Shown here one piece after another: positions 20,014 to 29,586 of a stretch of DNA of 33,900 bases. Every line of letters begins with the position of its first letter. The stretch's first letter is position 1. Source of the DNA: Xanthoparmelia taractica (Eukaryota > Ascomycota > Lecanoromycetes > Lecanorales > Parmeliaceae); the NCBI GenBank assembly GCA_033085395.1, contig JANQBS010000361.1, forward strand, positions 1 to 33,900. The letters are read 5' to 3'. The translations under genes and the position numbers were made by a program. A model generated the notes under the pieces. That model searched no databases and was not told the origin of the DNA. It saw only the letters and a list, made by a program, of their open reading frames with translations.

Positions 20014-21294
20014 AATTAGGATGGGCTACGGAGGTCATGCCAGTTTGCATCCTAGTTACGGCTGATCAGTAAAGTGGAGAGGTGTGTTAGGATTCGACAC
20101 GTATGTGGTAGAATGGGAGTGTTGGACGTGTCTAGTCCTTTCCATTCCTATTCATCATGCGTAAGGTACAGCCACATTGCCTATTTCTTTGTATACATCA
20201 AGGTCCCTGGCCCCGCCTACCCTCCAATTCAAAAATCACAATGCTTCCCATCATGTACCGCTGGCATTGTTGAAAGGGAGGACATTTCGTATCCAAGAAA
20301 GACTCAGCTCAATGGTGAAGTCGGACCTCGACCAAACAAACGAGTCTGGTCGCGATGAACATTATACTCCTTCTCAGAAAATTCCTGCAGAGCTTGAACC
20401 CCGTCAGGTACTAATAGAATGTCGACAAGCGTCGACAATTGGTGCTGGTGCCAAATCTGTTCGACTTGCTTTGATCACCATTGAAAGAACGGCTCCAGCA
20501 ATTAAAACTATCACTCTTTACAAAAATCAGAATCCGAAAAGCTCGAACTTGACAGTCAACAATCGAGATCAAACCTGAAGTCTCCAAATCACCGGTATCG
20601 CCAAAGATGTCCGTCCGGAGGGTTACGAGCCTCAGCATGCGTACGTACCCTGAGACATCAAGTAGAGGCCTAGACGCCTTGAAAACCGGCTTTCACCTTC
20701 GTAGAGGAATAAATTGCAAGATGCGCGATTCTCAAGCTTTCCCTTTGCTATTTCGAGGGCCGAGTATTGGTTAATAAGCATGACCTGTATAGATCAATTG
20801 ATTCTATTCTTTATCATTGCTTCTGCGCCCGGATGTTGAAATTACTTTGATGCTTCACTTTGCGCCCGGTCCTGGGTTTTCCGGCGCAGGGATTTGCCGT
20901 ATCATATTGTTACTTTGTTATCTTCCGCACAATACTACAAGTATAGCGGTACAAAGTACGCACATTAAAGGAAGACTATAATATCTGTCAAGCATCGAGG
21001 TTGGGGGTTGCTACACTCTTCGTACAAAGAACTAATGAGACGAGACCCACGTATTCAAGAACCTATATAACAAATCCGACCCTCAATACTGTACGACAGA
21101 GAAGCCCTTTCAAGAAACAAAAAAAACGAGCGAGCTCTCATAAAAGAAAATATTCTCAGCAATCCACCCACCTACCTACCTACCCCCATCAAATTCCACA
21201 CCCCACCCCACACCCAAAAAAACACAGCCCATACCACCTTACACACAAACCCAATCCAATCCAACTCCGTACCCAACCACACTCTACCTATCCC
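20014..21294. other. Intergenic, no gene recognised
   Basis: The overlapping ORFs at 20074-20358 and 20177-20578 (+) show no recognisable domain. From about 21,160 to 21,340 the plus strand is almost free of G (C/A-rich); this covers the 3' UTR and stop region of the minus-strand F-box gene. An ORF on the plus strand at 21001-21828 results from this bias and overlaps the F-box gene antisense. Confidence 0.55.
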
Positions 21295-22743
21295 CTATCC
21301 CCCCTCACCCCCACCCCTCTCCGCCCACATCCGCCTATAACTCTCAAACATTGCCGCGATACGCCAATCAATGACCTCATACTGCGCACCCACACACTCC
21401 CAATGCGCCCTCCGAACACGCTCTCCGCGCTCCTGACTCCTCTTCTTGCTCCCGCTCTTGCTCTTGCTCGGACCATGCTCTTCCTCTTCCTCCTCGTCGT
21501 CCTCCTCCCCTTCCTCTTCCACCCCACCATCATAACCATCATCATGATTATCATAACCATCATCATGCATATCGCCGCTCCCACTCCTCTCAACCTCAAC
21601 CAACCCCTCAAGCACAGGATCAATCAACCCCCGCCTCACAAGCCTCTCCTCATCCCACACGCACCACCCCCACTGCTCCTGACCCCCCTGCATCGCCCGT
21701 ATCGCGAACCGGCGCGCCGTGTTAGGAACGCTAGCGGCGTACATTTCTCGTCGGCGGGTCCAGACGGCGGGATACTGTTTTCCGTGGCCATGTCCGTGTG
21801 CGCTTCCTTGCGCGAAAGACGCGACTAGGAGGTGATCGGTTGGGTTTCGGGGATCCCAGGCGTCGATGTCGCGGATTAGGCGGTGGAGGAGGAGGAGGAG
21901 AGGGTGTTTGTTGAACTGGTTTTCCGCGCCACAGGAGCGGAGGTATTGGATGCGGTTGACGAGTTGGAGGAGGTGGAAGCGGATGGCGGAGAGCTCGTCG
22001 TGTTCCCAGGCGCAGAGGTTGGGGAGGAAACGGCTTAGGGCTTCTGGGCGGTAGGGTTCGCCGCGGCAGTGGAGCCAGTTTGGTACCATTGGTACGTTGG
22101 GAGGGGTTGGGAGCGAGGTCTGGTGTTGGATATATCTTCTGGTGCTTCTTGATTGAGCGTTGGGACTTTCCTGCGAGGGATTCAAGTCTTCTGGATGGCA
22201 CAAGTCACAGCAGAGCTGGAAACGCCAAAGGGAGCGTTGGATCCGGTGCAGCTCTACGGGCGACAGTGGCATACTGTGCTGCATACTCGGGCCTAGGACA
22301 CGCTGCCAGGCAAAGGATTCGGTGAGACTTTCCAGACTCCCCGCTACTGCAATGAGGTCCACAAGTGCATCGAGCGAGTAATTGCCCTTGCGGAGCTGAG
22401 CGTCATAGGCATCGGCGTCGAGATGATGTTCGATGAAATGGGTGATCTGGCTTGGATGGATCGGCGGGCGGCTTCGAACGGCTAGCACATCGAGGGACGC
22501 ATTGCGGAGCTCGGGCGACATGTTGGCTAGGATGCTAGCGAAGATTTTGTTGCCGGATTCTTGGAAGGAGGTGATCGTGGTTGGGTAGGCTGTGAATAGT
22601 CGTGAAAGTGCGGCCATATCGGGTAGGAACTTCATTATTTGGACAAGTAGCTCGGCAGGAAGATTCTGTAGAAGGTACCGCGAGGCATTTCCGGCGTAGG
22701 CAGTCAAATCTTGAGGCGTAGGGGTCGTCTCAATCCCAGACAT
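21295..22743 (-). CDS. F-box domain protein, fungal, unknown target
   Basis: Intronless frame of 482 residues from the preferred start MSGIETTPTP; an in-frame ATG 20 codons upstream (22803) is possible. Residues about 24-60 (LLQNLPAELLVQIMKFLPDM, then LSRLFTAYP) form an F-box. F-box proteins bridge substrates to Skp1-Cullin ubiquitin ligases. The middle part has no repeat or known recognition domain. Residues about 175-190 (FQLCCDLCHPEDL) hold a few Cys that might bind metal. Near the C-terminus a HDDGYD repeat and a long Glu/Asp run are followed by a basic Lys/Ser stretch. The last 45 residues contain WECVGAQYEVIDWRIAAMFE, likely a conserved helix. It is separated from the MICOS gene by a 574-bp spacer. 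Confidence 0.75.
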   Translation of the reverse strand: MSGIETTPTPQDLTAYAGNASRYLLQNLPAELLVQIMKFLPDMAALSRLFTAYPTTITSFQESGNKIFASILANMSPELRNASLDVLAVRSRPPIHPSQITHFIEHHLDADAYDAQLRKGNYSLDALVDLIAVAGSLESLTESFAWQRVLGPSMQHSMPLSPVELHRIQRSLWRFQLCCDLCHPEDLNPSQESPNAQSRSTRRYIQHQTSLPTPPNVPMVPNWLHCRGEPYRPEALSRFLPNLCAWEHDELSAIRFHLLQLVNRIQYLRSCGAENQFNKHPLLLLLHRLIRDIDAWDPRNPTDHLLVASFAQGSAHGHGHGKQYPAVWTRRREMYAASVPNTARRFAIRAMQGGQEQWGWCVWDEERLVRRGLIDPVLEGLVEVERSGSGDMHDDGYDNHDDGYDGGVEEEGEEDDEEEEEEHGPSKSKSGSKKRSQERGERVRRAHWECVGAQYEVIDWRIAAMFESYRRMWAERGGGEGG

Positions 22744-23317
22744 TCTGTTAAGCCTAAGGTACATACCACTATGGCAACGTGGAGTGTTTACATCTGATGA
22801 CAAGGGTCAGGCAGACTTCGGTGGCTGGAGAGTAGTATACGCGATCTTCTAAGAAGACTCGAGTCCTGAAAAAATAATGCATTTGTTTTGAAGCCAAGGA
22901 CGATTTCTTTGAGAGGATATGACTCTGCTTGGTATAATGCCGTTTTTTCTGCACATAAAAATGCAATATAATTTCGACACATTATCCAGTGAAGGGACCC
23001 ACCAGATACTATTTGTAACGCCGCACGAGCCATGAAACAAGAGAGAGACCTTGCGAACTCACCAGGTCAAGCCTATTAGATCTTTCAGTTGGTGCATCTC
23101 CAACGCCCAAAGCGTGACATAGGCCCCTCGGCAATTTATTCACTATTCTAATGGAGACGAATATCTCGTGTCCTTTTTCGGACAATGAATTTGTCCCTAG
23201 TATACACAAATTGGCTGCTGCGAATTGAAAAGCAATAGTCTGGTAACACCAACGTAGTCAGCAAAGCCCTTTTACCTTGAGACTTGGAGAACCTGGTGAT
23301 AGTCGTTACTTGCATCA
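22744..23317. other. F-box gene 5' region and MICOS gene 3' region
   Basis: No gene recognised. Three overlapping minus-strand ORFs of 63-81 codons (22769-23040) are mutually inconsistent and unsupported. The segment must contain the F-box gene promoter and the terminator of the MICOS gene. Confidence 0.5.
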
Positions 23318-24152
23318 TCATCTACCCTTCCTCACCCAACCCTCCACCGCCTCCATGCTCTCTCCCACCCTCTCATCGATCCATTGCTTCGTCGCTTCCT
23401 CTCTAATCTTCGCCTGCCTCCAGCCCTCTTCCACCGCCCCCCTAATCCTCATATGGTTTATAGAAATCACCGGCACCTTTTCCTCATACGTCCACACAAG
23501 ATCCCCTACATTCCGCATCGTCACAGGCAGCACAATCCACGCGACTCCCAAGCCTACCGCGAACGGCATCGTCGCCCGCAGCAGTATATTTCGGTTCCGA
23601 GAAACGATTGAGCCCGTCATTGCTGCTACAAGAATATAGAGCGCGCCTGGCATGACCTGTTCATGTGTTTCTGGAGCAGGAGCAAGGGAAGCGATCGTCT
23701 CGGTGAAAGTACGTTCTTGGTCGAGGACGGCGGACATGAAGGCATTGAGGCGGTCTTCCGCTGCAGCTGTATAGTCGTGGATGAAGAGACGGGCATGCTT
23801 TATCTGGCCTGCTAGGCGGTCCGTGGGTGTAGGAGAAGGGGGAAGGGAGTCTTCATTGGGTGTTGGGGACGATTTTGGAGGGTCAAGTAGGGCGAGGTCA
23901 TCATAAATGGGTTTCCGAGGAAGCTACACTGTTATGTTAGCATGGTGAAGCATCTATGGGACTGAACGCCTTGCAATTTCTGGAGGAGGTGCCTCGGCGT
24001 GAAGTGTAGAATACGGATAGAGCAGAACGCCGGCGGTGAGAGTACCCATTGCTAATGGTGGGACAGGACGCTAGACGTGTCAATTAAACGCCAAGGTCGC
24101 CAATTGATATAACAGAGCAGCTTACCCGTCGTAATAGAAGTCTGAATGCCAT
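23318..24152 (-). CDS. MICOS complex subunit, Apo-O family (MIC26/MIC27 type)
   Basis: Exons 24126-24152, 23975-24070 and 23318-23923 encode 242 residues. Intron 1 (55 bp) is GTAAG...CTAG. Intron 2 (23924-23974, 51 bp) is a GC-AG intron: donor GCAAGG, branch CTAAC, acceptor TAG; no GT donor restores the frame. The N-terminus MAFRLLLRRRPV is basic, as for a mitochondrial presequence, followed by a hydrophobic LAMGTLTAGVLLYPYS segment. RKPIYDDL marks the family. The core has two membrane segments (YILVAAMTGSIVS and ATMPFAVGLGVAWIVLP). These subunits shape inner-membrane cristae junctions and bind cardiolipin. The C-terminal helix is amphipathic and charged. Assigning MIC26 against MIC27 would need a tree. 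Confidence 0.85.
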
Positions 24153-24692
24153 GTTGTGTTGGTAGAAGAGCTTTGGAAAAACCAAGGTACCTTACTCCCG
24201 TACCTTACGAAAGTATAGGTAAATTCATGGAAAAGACGCTAGCCGGTTCGGGATCAAGATTCACTAATCCCAATACCAATTAGCGTATATTGAAGGTCGG
24301 TATCAAAAACCCCCTGGCCAAAAAATTCCTCTCACCAACGGCCTTTTGTTATAAAACTCGAAGAAATTGAGTACTTTACATAACATCTAGTGAATCTATA
24401 AATGGGGTTCCATGACGTCCGAATCATTGTGTAAATAGTTAGAGACATTCGAAGGCTGTATACACTCTGATGGTTTGGGCGTAGATTATTCATTTTGCGT
24501 GGCCCCAAACAAATACCTTTCTTCAGTCAATCTATGTCAGCACTGCATTATTTTATAACGGGTGAGTTATAAAGTTTGAACTTCTTAGCCAGTGGTTTAC
24601 AGGTGTGTCAATGGTAGGAAGTTGGACCTTTATTCAGATACTACTATCTTTCAAAGAAACTTCAGCTCTTCAAGCCTCTATTCATCCTAGCA
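24153..24692. other. Intergenic, MICOS gene promoter side
   Basis: No gene recognised. Two direct TACCTTAC copies lie at 24188-24208, just upstream of the MICOS start, related to the palindromic motifs at 13947 and 28178. Confidence 0.5.
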
Positions 24693-25131
24693 ATGGCCTC
24701 TCCTACCGCGGAGTCCAGCTGCCGCAGCCTGCAGAACTACTTCTCTAAATCTCGAAATACTTTCACTAACTTCACTTCACTAAATGGCCTCTTCACACTA
24801 TTCACAGCGCACCACAGAGGTATCGGTTTCGTTCAATAATTTCAGATAGACATCTTTACCAATGTCATCAGAGCGAATAGAGAAGACAAGCTTACGAGGG
24901 TAATCACTGCTGTCATGACACTTCGAAATGACACCACAATTAAGCGACGTTTCTCAAGAGACAGCCACGAGGCGACAAACTTTGTCTGAAAATATATTCG
25001 TTCCCCAGACATTGAACGTGCCGGAAAGCCCCCTTACCTGCAGTGGTTCTCTGACCTTATTGCAACCATTAGTGACATCTAGCGTTTCTCGGTAGATATC
25101 GAAAGGTTGGTTCAAGGGTTCTGCCCGCGAC
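24693..25131 (+). pseudogene. Possible decayed gene with three in-frame stops, unrecognised
   Basis: From ATG 24693 one frame reads plausibly as protein (MASPTAESSCRSLQNYFSKS; later IDIFTNVIRANREDKLTRVI; later KPPYLQWFSDLIATISDI). It is interrupted by TAA, TGA and TAG, each one transition away from a sense codon (CAA, CGA, CAG). Codon-like composition and the lack of frameshifts suggest an old gene killed by point mutations, perhaps mild RIP. I do not recognise the family, and it could still be chance. Confidence 0.35.
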
Positions 25132-25685
25132 AAGCTAATAGTAACTCTAACAAAATTGGGTAAAGTATTGAGGCTCGCCCTCGGCTGCCGAGCTCCGCCA
25201 AAACAAAAGGAAGTAAGCCAGAGAACTAATTATCAAGCAACAACCATACCAAGCAAATCAAAAACAGCTTCTGCCTATACACCCTTGCCACGCAGGATCA
25301 AAACCCGAGTTTGAAGGTCAGGGTCAGCTTGTATGGTTGTGAGCGGGCGTACCGGACAGGTAATTAAAGGCTGTTTGCGTACGAGTACAACATAGCACAT
25401 CGAGGATAGCTGGATCCCACCATCCCAAACGCAAAATGCATTGCAACCGCCAAATAGTCCGTGTTGCCTTGGTGATTACGAAAACTGGCGTAATGTCATT
25501 CCGGTTCCCATGTGCTGCTGATCCTTGTATTGCTCATCAACTCTCATCGTCCTTTATCCTCCTACTTATCTTTACCACTAACTTACACTCCCTCAACATG
25601 ACGTAGCTTCCTTTCTCAAACATCTTCTCCACCAGTCTTGTCTCTCCACTAATCTCTCACATTTGGTTCTTCACCTCGCAGCATC
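25132..25685 (+). promoter_or_regulatory. Upstream region of the MFS transporter
   Basis: No gene seen. From about 25,540 the sequence is rich in pyrimidines (CTCATCGTCC, CCTCCTACTT), as is common before fungal start sites. The 5' UTR probably lies in 25560-25685. Confidence 0.5.
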
Positions 25686-27441
25686 ATGGCCTCTCATTTG
25701 AGCCAACGCGAATCAAGTCAGGAAGCGGCAAGTGGAAAACTAAGTCTGCCCACCAGCGAACAGAGTAACCACTGGGACTCCCCTACTCCACCTATGGACT
25801 ACCATACCGCTACTCTCAAGGACGCTGAAGAGGCTCAATCCGTGATCGATGAGAAGCTATCGGATGATCCCAACCTCGTCACGTGGACAGGCCCAGATGA
25901 CCCCGCGAATCCATATAATTGGTCCACAGCTCGCAAGCTTGGTATATCAGGTATTTGGGTGTACGGGAACGTCGTGACCACCGTTGCCAGTAGTATCTTC
26001 AGCAGCGGCGCTGGTTCGGTCGTGAAAGAATTTCACGTCAGCCCAACTGTCGCCATCCTGGGCGTCAGTCTATTTGTCCTGGTACGTAGACGAAGAACCG
26101 CTTTCCTCCTCTACTCTGCGGCTTTTCGCATCAGCCGTCTACGAAGAAGCTGTTATTGACATGATGTACAGGGATATGTAGTCGGGCCGCCGATATGGGG
26201 ACTAATGTCCGAAAGGTTTGGGCGCAAATGGCCCATGTTCGTGGGGATATCCATGTTCACCGTCTTCTGCCTCCCTGTGACCTTGGGCCAGAATATCCAG
26301 ACGGTCTTGATCGGTCGCTTCTTTTGCGGTGTCTTCGGCTCAGCGCCGCTTTCCATCGCTGGAGGCGCCTTGGTAGACCTGTGGGACTCAATCAGTCGAG
26401 GTGTGGCTATGGCCGCCTGCATTGGCGCCATTTTCGGCACTCCGATTCTTGCGCCGATAATGGGAAACTTCATCGCCGCTAGCTATCTCGGTTGGCGGTG
26501 GGACAACTGGCTCAGCGCTATCATAGGTCTCTCCTGCACTATCCTGGTACTATGTTTTCTGCCGGAAACTTTCGGGGTCGTGCTGTTAAAGCGGAAGGCC
26601 AAGAAGGCAAGGAAGGAGACGGGCAACATGGATGCTAAATGCATCTACGACGGAGAGAAGAAAGATCTCAAAACGATCGTCAATGTGTATCTGGTTCGGC
26701 CATTCAGTCAGTAACGCTATCCTAGTCCAGCTACATCTCTTGGTTCCAATTGGAACAACCAGCTAAACTTGTCATCCTTCTATAGTCATGCTTGGCACGG
26801 AACCAATCCTTGGTCTTGTCACTCTCTACCAGGCCTTCATCTACGGCATCTTGTATCTCATATTCGTCTCATATCCCATCGCATTTCGCGAGGTTCGCGG
26901 CTTCTCGCTGGGTATCAGCGGTCTGCCATACATCGGCATGCTGATCGGCGTTTTCATGGGTGCCACCGTCGTCGTCATCCACACGCGCACCAGATTTGCC
27001 GCCGTCACAAGAGCGAACAAAGGCGTCGTCATTCCCGAGCAGCGTTTACCGCTCATGATAGTCGGCGGCTGCATTCTCCCCATCGGCCTATTCATTTTCG
27101 CGTGGACCTCAAGCCCGGATATTCACTGGATAGGCATGGTGATCGGCAGCGCTCCTGTGGGTATGGGTATGTTCATGGTCTTTGTGCAGTGCTTCAATTA
27201 CCTGGTCGATGTGTACCTGAACATGGCCAACAGCGCCATCGGCGCCAACACATTTGTCCGCAGCTTCTTTGGTGCTGGATTCCCACTCTTTGGCCCTGCC
27301 ATGTACCACCGATTGGGCGTTGCGTGGGCGACTAGCCTTCTAGGCTTTCTCAGCATCGCGATGATCCCGATCCCGTTACTGTTCTACGTGTACGGGTCCA
27401 AGATCAGATCCTGGTCGAGAATGACGGCAAATCGTAATTAG
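25686..27441 (+). CDS. MFS transporter, DHA1-type (drug:H+ antiporter-like)
   Basis: Exons 25686-26081, 26172-26706 and 26786-27441 give 528 residues. Intron 1 is GTACGT...TACAG (90 bp) and intron 2 GTCAGT...TATAG (79 bp); both are phase-consistent and restore membrane segments. A hydrophilic N-terminus of about 90 residues ends with WTGPDDPANPYNWS, a hallmark of fungal DHA1 transporters. Motif A-like GLMSERFGRKWPM lies after TM2. The antiporter-like motif C region reads GTPILAPIMGNFI. The central loop is Lys-rich (KRKAKKARKE), and VRPFIMLGTEPI opens the second half. Twelve membrane helices are expected, at the plasma membrane. Proposed role is proton-driven export of small hydrophobic compounds; the substrate cannot be read from sequence. 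No biosynthetic cluster partner is visible apart from the truncated PrpD fragment 1.3 kb away. Confidence 0.88.
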
Positions 27442-27840
27442 CCGTCAACCGTTCAAGAGTGATATCCGGTCAAGGAGTTACATTGGTGTGAAGCACGGGA
27501 TGAACGCGATAGACCTTGTATCAGTGACTTCGAAAATAGATTCTGAACAGAGCAGCGTGTAATGATAGGGGTTCATGCGAATGAGATAATGAGCGATTTC
27601 TGCATGGGCTGGGTCGACGCACCATAGCTAAGGTAGTCACTAAGCAGGTATTTTGGTATATTCAATTGGACAATAAGTCGCTTCATCCTGGCGAGTACCA
27701 TACAAAAGTGAAGTAGAAGCCAAAAAAACACCATTGGACTGGCGGGAAACTTCCATGGATCTCGTCGACCCACTAGGAAGGTTTACCCAAATGTCTAAAA
27801 TAACATGTATAGGGAGATTATAGGCGTACACACCCTCTTA

Positions 27841-27855
27841 CCCCCCCCCCCCCCC
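27841..27855 (+). repeat. C15 homopolymer
   Basis: Fifteen consecutive C residues within an intergenic pyrimidine-rich stretch. The exact length is a likely site of sequencing error and of true slippage. Confidence 0.85.
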
Positions 27856-28177
27856 AAGCACTGTGGCATTCCGCCCAAAGTGTTCTCTTACGCCTTCCTC
27901 TTACGCTTCCCTCGTATATCCTCTCTTCACTCTTACTATACGTCGTACGACTGTAATACTCCCCTCCCCTCGTATACATCTAGTCATGAGAATTTCAGTA
28001 TACACCTATCTTCTCTTCTCTTTTAAAGCCGACGTGTTATGTGAGAAGAAAAATCTAAGGGTGAGGCTTAAGATGGAGAGTATCGGGTGTAGATTAGGGA
28101 GGCGTGGGGGGTAGGGGAGGGGGAGGTGTGAGGGGTACGCCTAGTGAAAGGTAAAAGGTGAAAAGGGGGTGTACTCG

Positions 28178-28195
28178 TACCTTAAGCGTAAGGTA
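28178..28195. repeat. Palindromic motif TACCTTA...TAAGGTA, second copy
   Basis: TACCTTAAGCGTAAGGTA, one base shorter in the spacer than the copy at 13947-13965. GGTGAAAAG lies just upstream in both. Confidence 0.6.
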
Positions 28196-28729
28196 TAAGG
28201 TGCCTTCATTTTCTCATAGATTCCATTCCCTGGCTTAATCCGATTTCCGCTACTGGGTAGCGTGCGTCCCCCTTGCACATGTGATTATCAAGGTAAGATA
28301 TAAGATATAAGGGTCGGTGGAAGTTTTAGTACGAGAAGGGTCACAGCAAAGGCAAAGGAGTGGTGGTCATAGCAGGCTAATGTTCAGTCCTGAGTTAAAG
28401 CGCTCAAAGTAGTCGCTGTCAGGTACGATCCTGAAAGGCTTGGCTCCAAGGTGTGAATGACAAACGCGGGTACCTGCATTTGTCGCGCCTGCCCTTCCTA
28501 TCTTTTTCACTCGGGTTTCGGCGGCCGAGTTCCTGAGATGGCGTCGGTTGTTCTATTCCTCTGAGGCTTCGTGGGAACTCGTGGAAACTGATGAAGGTTA
28601 GCGTCAAGTTATCGGATAAGAAGCTACGAGATACATGTCTTGATTAGTCTTGATGGTCTCATTCTACATATCAAGTATCAACAAAGTCGAATGGGGAACA
28701 ATCTTGCGTACCTAAAGTAGAGTAGGTTG

Positions 28730-28996
28730 TTAATGTTGCGGAGCACCAACATCGTTGTCATAGCCAATGATACAGCGGTCTCCCCGAGGCTCAAAATGGC
28801 GCGTAGCGTCTGCGAGTTGTTCCGACCATGGAACATGAGCACCCACAAGGGCGCAGCCTATGCCATCTAGAATGAGGTGCTTTGCTCGCTCAATCACTTC
28901 TGCAGGGACATCTTCCGGTTGCAGAGCATGAATCCACTCGCACAGCATTGCAGTGGTACCATCGCCCTCGACATTGGCACTTGCCTCGTGTTTCAT
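28730..28996 (-). pseudogene. Truncated MmgE/PrpD-family gene (cis-aconitate decarboxylase-like N-terminus)
   Basis: An 88-codon frame from MKHEASANVEG to APQH-stop. It includes EVIERAKHLILDGIGCALVG, then HVPWSEQLADATRHFEP and IIGYD, the N-terminal signature of MmgE/PrpD proteins, closest in pattern to fungal cis-aconitate decarboxylase. Family members are about 450-500 residues, so over 80 percent is missing. No further PrpD motif was found in the next kilobase on either strand, and no donor/acceptor pair leads to one. The frame is otherwise undamaged, pointing to a deletion or breakpoint rather than point decay. Itaconate production would require a complete copy elsewhere. Confidence 0.7.
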
Positions 28997-29586
28997 GATA
29001 CAGAAAGTGGAGAAGCAGGAAGTGAAGACAGAGAGTGGATAGCCTCTAATTTGAATATGTATGAGAAAGCTATGGGAAAAACAAAAGCAGGTATTGGAGA
29101 TGGAGGATATGTGGACTATACATGAAGCTCTCTGCAACTGGCACAGACGTCAATAGGGATAAGGGAACGCCTGGCATGCGATAGACAAGATACCTTATGC
29201 CCAATCCCTTATGAGTGGGACCAAACTCGCCTTACCGTGTGATCGAAAGGCGAAGAGACTGATATCTCTTGCTCCTAACATGCGAACTGAAAAATTGATT
29301 TGATCGTCTCTTTGCTCATCGCTACGGACCGAAGTCGCAGAACGATCGGTCTCATGGAAGGGGTGTACAATCGTATTCCATTACGTAGAACAAGTGTGTT
29401 GCAGCACCTGAGGAGGAGTGTGGAGGTTTTTCGGGTGGAGAGGCCCATCGAGGGCTGAGCTACGGTGTTCGATAATGACCAATCCATTTGACTACACCTA
29501 TATAATTATTCATACCTGGTCTTAACAATTATTATCTCGCTAGTAGTAGCATATTATTCGCATAGTCATCAATTCCTGGTTCATTG
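28997..29586. other. Intergenic between PrpD fragment and NLR 3' end
   Basis: No gene recognised. ORFs at 28877-29125 (+) and 29275-29487 (-) are unsupported; the first is antisense to the PrpD fragment. Includes the NLR 3' UTR. Confidence 0.5.

Larger units (their letters stand above)
27442..28729. other. Intergenic, low-complexity elements, no gene recognised
   Basis: It holds a C15 homopolymer (27841-27855), pyrimidine-rich stretches to about 28,030, a purine-rich stretch (28,085-28,170) and the palindrome at 28178-28195. Small ORFs are unsupported. The minus-strand sequence downstream of the PrpD fragment shows no sign of the missing remainder of that gene. Confidence 0.6.

Noticed and set aside
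21001..21828. 275-codon plus-strand ORF
   Set aside because: Pro/Thr/His-rich product of a G-depleted strand, antisense to the F-box gene; no domain.
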